DNA of 64,000 nucleotides from Cervus elaphus (lineage: Eukaryota > Chordata > Mammalia > Artiodactyla > Cervidae): positions 93,048,015-93,112,014 of the forward strand of contig NC_057823.1 of the NCBI RefSeq assembly GCF_910594005.1, written 5' to 3'. Shown piece by piece: positions 1-12,384 of the stretch. Numbering within the stretch: the first letter of the stretch is position 1; the number at the start of each line of letters is the position of its first letter. The notes under the pieces are model-generated. The model searched no databases. It saw only the letters and a program-made list of their open reading frames with translations, and was not told the DNA's origin. Position numbers and translations under genes: made by a program.

Positions 1-902
1 AAAAAGTGCCCAAACATTTCTGAGCTTCCAGTAATGTATTAAAATGTCTCTCAGCTTCTCTGTACACAGTGAAATGCTTGCTGAATGCAAAGTGAAGAAG
101 GATGAATTTCTCCAGGTTCTGTACGTCTGATCTCTCAAAACCTTCAAAAATCTATCCTTGATCTCAGCAAACACAGCAGAGCACAATGTTATTTATGCAT
201 TCATTTATCTTTTCATCAAGGGTGGCTTATGTGGTCTTTACTGACTTTGGTTTCTCATCATCATCGCAGACCAGCATCTGCATTGTGTGCACTTGTAACA
301 GGGATAATGGATCGCACTTACAATACCTACAAACTCAGCTGAGAGCCGCGCAAAGCAAATGGCCATAAATGCACCCATCCTGGCCCAAGTCCTGATGAAT
401 AAAAATGAAGATCTTGTCAAATAATAAAGTGACAGGTTAATTTACAGCGTGGAATAGTGTGAACAGGGAAAGCACTGCTTTTTCAATCTGTATGAACGGT
501 GCCACCTATCTGCAGATTAGCAGAAGGCTTCAGGACCACTAAGGCAGAAATCGGGATAAATACATGTGATGTTGCTTAGTTTTGTAAATATCACAGGAAT
601 GGAATTGATGATAAAGGCAAATGCGAGATTAGACACACACAGTTGCTTTCGAACCAAAAAAACAAGATTCTCAACAAAGGGCTGCTGCATCAAACAGTAA
701 TAAAGAGCCTCAAGCAGTTGTCTGCGCTCATGCCAGTTTTCATGCTTTAATTCGGCTGCCCTGTGGTTCTGAGCTTTGACATTGGGATCTGCACGGCCAC
801 CAGAGATAATTATTTCAACCTTCAGGCCATCAGGCGCTCATTTTTGATCATGGATATGTAAGAGATGTTTTCTGGTTTCTAAGTCTTCCAACTGGATATC
901 AA
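1..902 (-). pseudogene. Possible decayed processed pseudogene, parent not recognised
   Basis: Reading the minus strand from 902 down to about 504, one frame stays open for about 130 codons apart from a single TGA at 839-837. It looks protein-like, for example LEDLETRKHLLHIHD, GLKVEIIISGGRADPNVKAQ, ENWHERRQLLEALYYC and QQPFVENLVF. Further 3', other frames give further protein-like pieces (DEKINECINN, NLEKFILLHFAFSKHF) separated by stops and frameshifts. Continuous coding character over 900 nt with scattered disruptions and no splice sites fits an old retrocopy, probably truncated by the window edge. I do not recognise the parent. The ADPNVKAQ piece is faintly ankyrin-like, but that is weak. 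Confidence 0.4.
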
Positions 903-1845
903 TAGAAGGGTAAAATAAGGAAAAGGAGTAAGCATTTGAAAAGAATTTGAACATCCTGCATTATAGAAATGTGAAATGCTCCAATCAATTTTTGTAAATA
1001 CTTGTTAATCTGATAGCTATATAGAAGTATTTTAATTTGCCCAAATTTCAAATTACAACTAGTTATTGCTCCTAGCACTCCATAAAGTTTAAACATGAAC
1101 ACTAAAATTCATACTTTGCACATTTAAATGAAAATACAAAGATATTATGACACAAATCCATACACTAAGACTAACTTTTAAAGTTAATTTGTATATCATG
1201 TCATAATGTGCTTTTATGGAAAACTGCAATCAGGAACATACATCATAAACTAAAATGTCTATCTAGTAATCACTGAACAGAGTAATATGATAAAACCCTA
1301 AAACACAGAGAGACTACATTTCTCTCTATATAAAATATAGAGAAAACACTAGTTCCTGCAAAATTTGGTACAAAGATTAAACCATTCTGTTAACATAAAA
1401 TGATAACAAAAAATAAAAATATATAGATCATAATTAGTAGGATACAGCTTCATATTTCATAATCTGAATAAACAAAATAATTGTAGAGTTGTAAATATAA
1501 TTGATATCAAGTAGGAAAAACTATAAAAGATCACAAAATAAAATAAGCAAATCAAAAACAGGATTCATCAACATTTTTCTCAATCTCTTTTTGTAAAGGA
1601 AAAATACTTAAAATATTAAAGAATATACCATAATAGTCAATGAGAAATCTATGTCTAAGAAATCTACTGAAGTAAATGACTAGAGAAGACATGGCTATAG
1701 CTACCCTAAAAATAAATGATCCTGCCTTCACATAAAAAATCCACTGTCATAACTCTCAAGATGGAAAGAGAAGTGCTACTATCCTGGTAGATGCATGCCA
1801 ATAGTCCAATTAACAATAACAGTTTCAGAATAAGGTAACACAATG
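903..1845. other. AT-rich intron, nothing recognised
   Basis: No exon-like, repeat-family or strong motif signal was recognised here. The sequence is very AT-rich with short A-runs. Confidence 0.5.
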
Positions 1846-1970
1846 TATGGAATTTCCCGGCGGGCCAGTGGTTAGGACTTGGCGCTTTCACTGCAGTGGT
1901 CCAGTTTAGTCCCTGGTTGGGAAATTGGAATCCCACAAGCAACTTGGTTCAACCAAAAAATAAAAAGTAA
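1846..1970 (+). mobile_element. CHR-type tRNA-derived SINE
   Basis: It shows the cetartiodactyl SINE pattern: GGAATTTCCCGGCGGGCCAGTG and TTAGGACTTGGCGCTTTCACTGC, then a B-box-like region (TAGTCCCTGGTTGGG), GATCCCACAAGC-like sequence and an A-rich tail. The head-to-tail order gives plus orientation. It is diverged. It is a retrotransposon relic and not a working tRNA gene. Confidence 0.8.
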
Positions 1971-3641
1971 CTCATTTAATAGAGAAACAATTAATGCTAA
2001 AAGTACTTCAAGGAGTTTAAATTTTTCACATATTCTTCAAATGCAAAAGCTTAACTATTCACGGTTCTCAGCACAAAAAGAGAAGTGAGCTCCAGAGGTG
2101 GTATCTTTAGCAGGTTTCTGCAATGACTGTAACCTATGCTCACTTTTTCCCCCGTAAGTTGAACATTGCAGTAAGTGATGCAAAAGTTAGCTTAACGCTT
2201 TCCTCAGGAAATACAAACTTCCGTATTCTACAGAATGCTTATTAAATAAAATTTCAAGAAGTGGTTAGAGCATCAGATCTTCAGCCCTTCAGAGCATGCA
2301 AACTTTAAAATCCTTTCCATATTGTATCAAGTCCCTAATGCACAGAGCAGAGTATAGGTTGACACATAAATGATGTTGTTGACTAAACGATCAACAACAT
2401 TTGATCTCTATGTTGACACATAGATCACTGAGTGTAAAAAATGAAGCCATATAACTCAGGTAAAAGCATCTGATTTATTCCCAAATATCAATGGGCAAGA
2501 GTGTCCTTAATACTCTGGAACAAAAAGTTCTTGTCTTTATTAAAGCAAACTGCCCCCTCTATGCTTTTTGTGATCCAGAGCCTTCTCAACAGAACTTATT
2601 TCTTTCAAACATAAAATGATTTATCTATTAATGAAAGCTACTTTGTATTAAAATGTGCTTCCTTTACTATCTGTAGATAAGATTCTGGTCTTTCTAAAGT
2701 GTTAGTTTAACATTATATAATTTACACAGTAGAGTTTATATGAAAGAAAAGGACCAAAAAACAGAAAGAAAGAAAATTTACAGAAAGTCTGTAGAAGAAG
2801 ATATAATTTATACTTTTGATTTTCCTACTTTCACCCCTCTCTCTGTAAAGAAAAAGAAATGATGCTCCCAATAACTAGCAAATTTGTGAAAAAAATAGCT
2901 CTTCTCTATTCCCTAATTCTTTGTTGCACCATATTCCCAGTTTATTTGTAAGTTCAGGGTCATTACAATAGTTAGGAAGCTCCAGTTACTTGAATATAAC
3001 ACTGGGGAACCCATGTCTCCCAATGATGAATACCCATCTTTATCTCGGTTCCCTGACAATTCTTTTTTCAATTTTCATGACAAGATGAATATTGGTATGA
3101 GAAATATGATTTCTTATTATCTAAATATATTCTTTAAGATATGTCTTGTTTCCTTCATTGTTTCTCTTTCCTGTCTTTATTTGCATGTGGAAGTAATCTA
3201 AATAAGAACTTCTTAGAGCAAAACTTTAAGCAGGACTGTTTCCCTTACCTGTAGCACAGACATACATTTATGATACTGCCCTGCTCCTCACATGCAATTC
3301 TCTTTCTGTGGCTTCTTTTGTTTTCTGCATTTCTACCTGCAATTCCCTTTCATTCTCATCTTTAACTCTCTCTTTTCAGGGACTTACGTTATTTTTGAAC
3401 AATGGCAGGTCACAGTAGTGATATACTTCCTTGTTAGTACACAGTATAAAGAAGATCATTGGTCCATATATTTACAGTAAATAAAGCCCTAAGTCAACTA
3501 CATGGCTAAGGAAAATATCTTCATTTGGTCATCTTCCTTCTAAGTAAGAAATACAAAAAACAAAGCCACAAAAAGAGAGCAACTGTATAGCTATCTGAAA
3601 ACCTAATACATGGCTCAAAAATGAAAAAGTATAATTAATAA
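1971..3641. other. AT-rich intron with a small hairpin at 2358-2422
   Basis: No gene or classified repeat was recognised. A 10-bp perfect inverted repeat (ATGTTGTTGA at 2373-2382, complement at 2391-2400) sits between two copies of GTTGACACATA (2358-2368 and 2412-2422). Confidence 0.5.
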
Positions 3642-4334
3642 AAAACTCAACATTCAGAAGACTAAGATCATGGCATCCGGTTCCATCACTTCATGGCAAA
3701 TAGATGGGGAAACAACGGCAACAGTGAGAGACTTTATTTTGGGGGGCTCCAAAATCACTGCAGATGGTGACTGCAGCCATGAAATTAAAAGACGCTTACT
3801 CCTTGGAAGAAAAGTTATGACCAAACTAGACAGCATATTAAAAAGCAGAGATATTACTTTACCAACAAAGGTCCATTTAGTCAAAGCTATGGTTTTTCCA
3901 GTGGTCATGTATGGATGTGAGAGTTGGACTATAAAAAAAGCTGAGTGCCCAAGAATGGATGCTTTTGAGCTGTGGTGTTGGAGAAGACTCTTGAGTCCCT
4001 TGGACTGCAAGGAGTTCCAACTAGTCCATCTTATGGGAAATCAGTCCTGAAAATTCATTGGAAGGACTGATGTTGAAGCTGAAACTCCAATACTTCAGCC
4101 ACCCTGATGCGAAGAACCAACTCCTTGGAAAAGACCTTGATGCTGGGAAAAATTGAAGGCGGGAGGAGAAGGGGATGACAGAGGATGAGATGGTTGGATG
4201 GCATCATTGACGTGATGGACATGAGTTTGAGTAAACTTCGGGAGTTGGTGATGGACAGGGAAGCCTGGAGTGCTGCAGTTCATGGGGTCACAAAGAGTCG
4301 GACACGACTGAGCAACTGAACTGACTGACTGAAC
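3642..4334 (+). mobile_element. BovB LINE, 5'-truncated 3' end
   Basis: BovB (RTE clade) ORF2 C-terminal sequence is readable in the plus direction. It includes MASGSITSWQIDGE, SKITADGDCSHEIKRRLL, VVMYGCESWTIKKAE and LWCWRRLL. The 3' UTR follows, with GGAGAAGGGGATGACAG, ATGGACATGAGTTTGAG and the tail GGACACGACTGAGCAACTGAACTGACTGACTGA. The coding part is broken by frameshifts. The whole RT palm is missing, as expected for 5' truncation during target-primed reverse transcription. It is dead. Confidence 0.93.
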
Positions 4335-4530
4335 ATTTACTGAGTGTTCACTATATACTCTAAGCTCACAAATACCCTAAGCAGTTTACATGCATTATTT
4401 CATTTAATCATTAATGCCCAGCAAGGCAGAGATGCTACTGGTGTCCTTAGCAAACAGCTGTTAACACAGTGAATGAGTGGTAGAACTGGTATCAGAGTCC
4501 GTTTTGACTCTAGATCTCACAATGTTAACC
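4333..4530 (+). repeat. MIR SINE
   Basis: ACTGAGTGTTCACTATATACTCTAAGC and TTTACATGCATTATTTCATTTAATC match the MIR core, followed by a degraded …AACTGGTATCAGAGTCC region. It is plus orientation and directly abuts the BovB tail, so the BovB probably inserted at the MIR edge. Confidence 0.75.
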
Positions 4531-5246
4531 AATAGGACATATACTATATAAAGTTTATTACTTTTAGCTTGTGATAAGTGGTTCTTGATTTTAATTATGA
4601 TAATCTTATGCTGTATGTGAATCCTCAAGTGACAAATCTCACAGATTGTTAGCACTTCTGGCAATAGCTCTGTAATGGCCATATGTCACCCCTAGGGGTC
4701 AGATATATTTTAAAGGGTGAAATTAGAAACACTTGGCATCTATCCGCTAAAAAAGCTGTTTAGATAGAAACAATAAGGGTGTACCAACAAACAATCGTAC
4801 TGCTAAAATGTCAGCATAGAGCAAGTATAGACACTGGAGGTATATTAAGTGTTCTTTATCAAGGCTTCTAAGAAGATACCTAAAATAAGAAAAACTCTGA
4901 AAAAGTTGTTTTTGGTTATGGTAAAAAAGCCTTCCTCTATATTCATGGAAGAACAAAGCAGTAATGGTTTAGGCTTCTACAAAAATACTTTGGTTATTTT
5001 GTCTTTGCTTCCATAGGCTGAATTTAAAAGTAGTTTATGTTATAGGCGAAACAAGTTCCTTTGCTTTCAGTTTGCATTTGAAGAAAGAAGCAATGATGGG
5101 GGTTATGGATTGGGAGAAAGAAGGTAAGAGGGCTCTAGTCACTGTAAGAAATGTTTATAAAGATACTTGAAAGATCAGGGCAACAGCTTCTTTTATAGCT
5201 GAACTGTTTCTATATGGACAGAAGTCTGTCTGTGTCAATGGGTGAT
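4531..5246. other. Intron, nothing recognised
   Basis: No exon or repeat family was recognised in this stretch between the MIR and the next BovB. Confidence 0.5.
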
Positions 5247-6487
5247 TTGTTGTTTCTGTTCAGTGACCCAGTTGTGTCCAACTCTTTGTGACCCCATGGA
5301 CTGCAGCACACCAGGTCTCCTTGCCCCTCACTATCTCCCAAAGTTTGCCCAAGTTCCTGTTCATTGCATTGGTGATGCTTTCCAGCCATCTCATCCTCTG
5401 ATGCCCTCTTCTTCTGCCCTCAATCTTTCCCAGCATCTGGGACTTTTCCAATGAGTTGTCTATTTGCATCCGATGACCAAAATACTGGAACTTCAGCTTC
5501 AGAATCAGTCCGTCCAGTGAATATTTAGAGTTGATCCCCCTTAAGATTGACATGTTTGATCTCTGTGCTGTCCAACGAGCTTTCAGGAGTCTTCTCCAGC
5601 ATCACAGTTTGAAGGCATCGATTCTTTGGCGCTCTGCCTTCTTTATGCTCCAGCTGTCACAACTGGACGTGACCACTGGGAAGACCGTAGCCTTGACTAT
5701 ACGGACCTTTGTCGGCAGAGTAATGTCTCTGGCTTTTCAATACACAGTCTAGGTTTGTCACCACTTTCTTACCAAGAAACAATCATCTTCTGATTTCATG
5801 GCTACAGTCACCATCTGCAGTGAGTTTGGAGCCCAAGAAGAGGAAATATGCTACTTCTTCCACCTTTTCCCCTTCTATTTGCCATGGAGTAATGGGGCTG
5901 GATGCCATGATCTTAGTTTTCTAATACTTAGTCTTAAGCCAGCTCTTTCACTTTCCTCCTTCAGCCTAATCAAAAGGCTCTTTAGTTCTTCTTCTCTTTT
6001 TGCCATTAGAGTGGTATCATCTGCATATCTGAGGTTGTTGATGATTCCCCTACCCATCTTGATTCCAGCTTGTAACTCATCCAGCCCGGCATTTCCCAGG
6101 ATGTGCTCAGTGTATAGGTTAAACAAACAGGGTGACAGCAGACAACCTGTTTCACTCCTTTCTTGATCTTGAACCAATCAATTGTTCCATACAGGGTTCT
6201 AACTGTTGCTTCTTGACCCACAAACAAGTTCCTCAGGAGACAGGTAAGATGTTCTGGTATTCCCATCTCTCTAAGAGCTTTCCACAGCTCATCATGGCTT
6301 TAGCCACAGTCAAAGGCTTTAGCATAGGCGATGAAACAGAGATGGATGTTTTTCTGAAATTCTCTCGCTTTCTCTATAATCCAGAGAATGTTGGCAATTT
6401 GATCTCTAGTTTTCCTTCCTTTTCTAAACCCAGCTTGGACATCTGGAAGTTCTTGGTTTGCATAATGCCAAAGTCTAGCATGCAAGA
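5247..6487 (-). mobile_element. BovB LINE with part of the RT domain, inverted
   Basis: This is the reverse complement of BovB. From the 3' tail (GTTCAGTGACCCAGTTGTGTCC at 5258) it runs back through the 3' UTR, the ORF2 C-terminus and into the reverse transcriptase palm. The catalytic YADD box is readable on the minus strand (NLRYADDTTLMA, YADD codons at 6027-6016), as are KAREFQKNIHLCFIAYAKAFD and QAGFRKGRKTRDQIAN further 5'. In the motif that normally reads FIDYAKAFD the catalytic Asp is replaced (FIAYAKAFD). There are also several frameshifts and stops, so this copy is inactive. Confidence 0.92.
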
Positions 6488-9400
6488 TGGGAGGTTAGGA
6501 TATTTTAATTACATTACTATTATGAATTTTAATAGAAACTGACAGTTAAATATCTTACAGTAGATTTTGCCAGTATTAATAGTTTTAATCTTAATGACAC
6601 AGGTATAATTCTTAACTTGTCCTTACTGGTGCCTCATGGAGTACGTGAAAACAAAAACCATTTTGGAAAAAAAAGTGTAAATATTACTCCATTTTTCTAT
6701 ATTCAACAAATACTGTTTAGATATACTAACTGGCTCTAGCAGAAAGGAACCATTCAAGTGAGAACAGAAATATTGACAAAAGCATAATGGCATTACTTGA
6801 ATGAACGCTAGATACTTGATGATGTATGTTCAGTGATTCAAAATAACCAAACCAATAGGAATGACTCTTCCATGGACCCATGAATCAACTACCCAAGGAG
6901 TCTTAAACAGCTGCTACATGTGGAACATGGTATTAAGTTTGAAAGCAACATGTAAGAATTATTTTTTCAAAGAGTATAAATTTGAAAAAACAATGCTAGT
7001 TTCTTTTCTATTTGAGCAAATAGCTTTACTCAGATACTATCTAATATACTAATAAGATACAAATGAAAAGTGAACATTAAATTCCAAACTTAAAAGATTA
7101 CAATGTAACTTAGGTTCCTACTGTAATATAAATTAAATAGCACCTAGTGGTTGTGAAGGTTATATCACAAATCATGATAAAATTAGGAGTGAAACACCAC
7201 TAAGCATTTTTTAAACTGGAGTACAAACAATATTCATAAGCTTGTCAGTCACAAGAGAAACAGATTAGTAAAATCTAAAAAGAGAAACTGAGAAATAGTA
7301 TATAACATGAAATTATGTCTTTGACAGTTGGTTTTAATTGCAAAATTCTGGAGCTTGGTGTCTTTCTTTAGGAAGAAATGTCACAACAACAATGGAAAGA
7401 TTAATCAAATGACCTGAAAGTACCCAAATGGTCTGAGAATCACTTTTGGCTTATCCCATATTCCAAAATTTCTGGCACCTTCTCTGGGTTAATAAATTCT
7501 ACCTTCAACCTACAGCTGTCATAGTTCTGGTTCCTTTTCCATTATTCCTCTAACCCAATGCAAGAGAAGTGGGCCCTGTTCATTGAAAGGTAAAGACATT
7601 CAAACTGCTAGCTAACCTTTTAGAAATCTTAACCACAGTGGAAAACATAGTAATCATTCCCTTCTGTTTGAAGTTATGAGTTTAATAATCAGGAATAATT
7701 TTTTTTAGAAAATAGTATATAGTCAAAAAGAAAAGTGAGAGAGAAACCTGAAATAATTGCAAGAATAAATCTATAAGTAGGAGATAAATTTAGGCAAAAC
7801 CTATATCATTCAGGGAAGCCTGAGAATGCTTACACAGAGTAAAGGAGTGTGCATTTAGGTAGCAAAATCAGCATGTGGCTGAACAGAAGGAAACCACATG
7901 AAAATTAGTATATGACCGGATAAAGCTAATAAACTCTACTAACAGTCATTTTCTGTCTGATTGTTTAGGTGCCATCTATGACTATAAGGATCAACTGCAT
8001 ACTCATAAATATTTGCTTATAAAAATTCTATACTATTTAATACCACAAAAAGTTTGGAAGATGCTTATAAAAAAGCTTTGACCTGTAACAGACTTTTAGA
8101 AGTTCAAAAGCATTGTCCATGACTGGGAACTTTGGAGTTCCTTTGCGACATGTTCAACCATGACTGTGTAAAATAAAGAGTAAGACACAGTCATTGTGCT
8201 GGAAGACGAGTATAATGGAGGTTATCTATGATTCTAACATGATCAACATATAATCAAGTATTAGCTTACAACCTCAAGTACATTTCTATTAAAAAGTGTA
8301 CTTGCTTACTCATTCTCAGTGAACAGGACCTTAGAGGATAACAACAAGACTGGGATGAATATATGAAAGATGAAGTTCCTGAAAGCTAAATGGTACTTGG
8401 AATAATAAAAAAATGTGGAAAATTATTTAAGACTTTTAACTTTTAATTTATGTTAACCTGGAACATTTCTGTAAAAGTGGCTAATATACAATTATTTCGT
8501 AGGAAAGAAAGATTAACAATCTGCTCAGCTTCAAATGCAGTGGATAACAGATCTTCAATATAAAACCCATGCATATATATCATATTATAATAATATATAT
8601 TAGGAATTCAATAAAATCCTAATGTTTTAGCTTATGGACATTTCTATTTTATACACATTAAAAATATTCTAAATAAATCATCATCAAGATATTCTTATAA
8701 GCTATACACACAATCACTATGGTAAAAGATAGGCCACTCTAAATGTTATTCATCTTTTTAATCCAAACAAATTCAGACTAGTAACACTTGTCTGATTAAA
8801 AATATAACCTTGATGAAGAAATATTTTAGTCAGATATTTGCTGTTCAGCTGAAAATTAGTGGAAAAAAAAAGTGAATAGTAAGTATGTAGATTATTTGTT
8901 CTATTCTATAAAGGGTAAATAAAGCATCCAGGGCTTGAGATAGGGTACAAAGAACGTTTCCATGGTTACATGCTTTCCCATATCAAATTAGAGCAGAATT
9001 TGTGTACAAGAGGTTTGTTGACAGCCTACATAGGCCATAAAAAGAATAGAAGGCTAGGAGTTTGAAATCTAAATATATTCTGCAAAGTCTGTTGAGAGAA
9101 AGTTGGGTGAAGAAAGCAGCATCAGGAGAGTAGCAGATTAGTTACGAGTATCAGATGCCATTTCGTAAAAAGATAATTTCTTTTTTAGATGTGGCTCAAA
9201 AAAGTCTCTTCAAATGGATGATTAGTTTACTCTTTTTCACATCCACAAAGACACCTCAATCTGGTGGCCACCCAAGCTATTAAGAAGAGCCATTATTTGG
9301 CATGCTGCTAGGAGCATCAGCTTCACCACCTGCCCAGTCCTGCAGATGTCACTCCACCGAGTCAGTCTCAAACATGGCACCTTCAAAAGGACAGTTAAGG

Positions 9401-12256
9401 GGCTGTGCCCACGTGAGTGCTGGCCAAGCTAGAGCTTTGTTGTACACCTGCCCCTATTATTCTTGCGGGCCGTTAAGTGGGAGTGAATTATCTTTTTAGT
9501 ACATGTAGAGAATTCCAGTTGGGCTAAACAGCATCTTACAAATGAAAAATGGTCATATGTATGGTCAAAGCACTGCCCAGTAATTCTGCCATAGAGGGGC
9601 ATTCTCACACGCTTCAGTTTTTCTTTATATACCAGCAAAAGTATCTGGACATTTGAATAATTTTCTATTTCGTGAACTAGCCGAAAAAGAACTGGGATTT
9701 TTTACTTGTATCTCCTATATTTTTTACTATATAAAGTTGGGAGTGTAATATTGTTATTGATTACTAGATAAAGTAAACATTTCTACTAAAACTGCCAATG
9801 TTAGCCAAAATGTTTGTTTTCATATTATCACATATTTTTGCATTTAAAAATATTTAAAATACTTCAACAGTTTATAAAAACTAAAGTCCTGTACACATAA
9901 AAAAACAGACACATGACAGAAAACCAAATAACATGTACTGCTTAAATGTCTTTGACACGTTTTTTCAGTAAATATGGTGGCAAATCATTTCAGTTATTGT
10001 TTTTTCTGCTGAAAGTAATATAGAAAGAATGTGAACTAACTATGGCACACAGCATCAGTGATTCAAAGGAGCGTAATGTACAAACAACTATGAACTAGTA
10101 AACTGAAAATTCTATACATTAGTGTATATACAGTGTAGCCCACATAGCAGACTTTTTTAAGGAATGACTTGGTATAAGTTCATATGTAAGCTGGTGCAAC
10201 ATTTGATGTGGTTAGTTCAATGATTTCAGATTAATAAAGTGAAAACAAACAAACAAAATAATGAAGAACACTTGAGCACTTCCTTTTCTCAAACACAGTT
10301 TATGCTTAGTTTCATCAGCCATTGTTTTGCCCTGCCTAGTCGGCTGTTTAATGAGTGTCTCTGGGTTGACTGGTTGGAAATTTGGGGGGTAAAGGCTGAA
10401 GCCATTTTTTTTTTTTTTAAATCTAACTAGTGGCAGAGAACAAAGTATTTATTAGGAAGGGAAGTAAAATTGTAAGTGACAGCCAGCCAGCATTACTATG
10501 TAGACTAAAGCATCACAGTCATTCAAGTCATAACCAAAGGCTGATGGTAACTTTTACAATGTAAATTATGCTTTTGCTTCAGGCACTATAGAAATAATAG
10601 CTATACTCAAGAATTATTGCCTGGATTGAGAACAAATTGTATCTTTCAATGAACACTAGCTGACTATACCAGATATCTCTTAAAAGGAGACCTGACTGGA
10701 CTGGACAGAAGTTTCTCTTTTAGTCCTGGTAAAACATTGAAGGGAAGTTTTATCTTCCTCAGGTGATGCTATTTATTGTGGAATGTATTCAACTTCTGTG
10801 CAGTGTTTACCGGTTGTTTACTTGAAGCCACAAAAAAAACATACTAGAGTTAAGAAATGATCTAAAATTTATGAATTTTTGAGAGTTAGAAAATGAGACT
10901 GCTTAAATTTTAAATTCTATCGTTTTATATATAACTGAAGATCTTACTTTTTCTTTTGATGAAGTCTTAAAAATGCATGGGTCACATGCATAGTGTAGAC
11001 ATTTACAAATGCATTGTGCATTGCAGACACTCATAAAATACTTTTAACGGTCAACAATGGAATCCATTCTATTCGTGAGATTTATCTCTTCTCTCAATTT
11101 TATGCAGAAATTGGAGACCTGAAGTTAAAAAATACAATAACTTTGTTTTTGGCAAACTCAAAAAAGTAAAGTTCAAAAATCTCTGAATGTCAAGAAAAAA
11201 TCTACACCCCGACAAAATTTTTCAGTGAAGGAGTCAAAGTCTTGAAGGAGTGAGGCATGGTTTAGGAGCATAGACCTAAAGACCTCAGTATACCAGGTAA
11301 AAGAGTAAAGAACTGAGGGATAAAACAATGTTAGTCCCTTCAGTTTTCTCTCCACACTTTTCATGCCATTCTGCAGTTTTGTTCTGCAATCTTTACTCAA
11401 ACTGTGTTCTATTGATCATCTCTGTCCCAAGTAGTACCTCACAACTTAAATCAAGTAGTTATTTCAGAGTGAGAAGACATAGAGAATACAGGAGAAAGCC
11501 TCTTTACTCTTCAACTTTGTAGCATTACATCTACCAGTGACTCCATAATTTAAGACAGATGTGGAAAATTTAGATAGGAATCAGAAGATAACCATGAAAA
11601 ATGACTTAAGAGTTGACAAGAGGGACTATTAAGCAGTTAAATAAATAAACTGTTATGATTCCCAGCCTCCACTCATCCTAGAGACAAATTGGCACATGTC
11701 TGTAATATTCCTTACATGCAAAGGCAGAGTCTATTAAATAAAAGTTGGAAAAGTAGAGGATGATAATATTGAAATCAGTAAGAGTAAAGAGGCTTTTTTT
11801 CCAGGAAAAAAAAAAAAAACACCTAAATATCATTTATAGAAAATGTCTTTAGGGTTTAGACATAAGGTAATAGTAAATTTAAAATAAACATACTTCCTTA
11901 GCTAGACCATCAAGTTAGGAACAATTAGACAAATAAAAATGCTAATAATCTTGGGCTATGGATTTAGTGACTATCTCTGCATAAAAGGGGTTCTCTTCTA
12001 TTTCTTCTCAAAACTCAAGTATTAAGTTGCATTTAAAATTTAAATCTCTTGGTCTAGCAGTAGCTAAAAAAATCAATACCATTACTTCTTTAAGTTATTC
12101 TGGTTAAACAAATTTAATTCCTTCCCTCTAGATTTCAATAGAATTAATGGTTATCCTCTGCAAAATGGAAGTACAATCTTTTGCAGATATCACCAAAATA
12201 TATAATATATATTGATAGTTTTACTGATTCATCTCAGAATTAAAAAAGAGTACTTT
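6488..12256. other. Long AT-rich intron, nothing recognised
   Basis: No exon and no repeat family was recognised in these 5.8 kb, apart from short A/T runs. The segment at about 9230-9640 is less AT-rich than its surroundings and has mixed sequence with a CACGTG E-box near 9410. It could be a conserved non-coding element, but nothing proves it. Confidence 0.45.
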
Positions 12257-12384
12257 AAAAATTTTTATTTTTAATTGAAGATAATTGCTTTACAATATTG
12301 TGTTGGCTTCTGCCATATCAACATGAATCAGCCATAAGTATACATATGTCCCCTCATTCTTGAACCTCCCTCCTGGAGTACTTT
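12257..12384 (-). mobile_element. L1 3'-end fragment, inverted
   Basis: TTAATTGAAGATAATTGC, TTTACAATATTGTGTTGG and CATGAATCAGCCATAAG followed by CCCCTC…GAACCTCCCTCC match the sequence found at 3' ends of artiodactyl L1 elements in reverse orientation. It is a short piece flanked by AT-rich intron. Confidence 0.65.
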
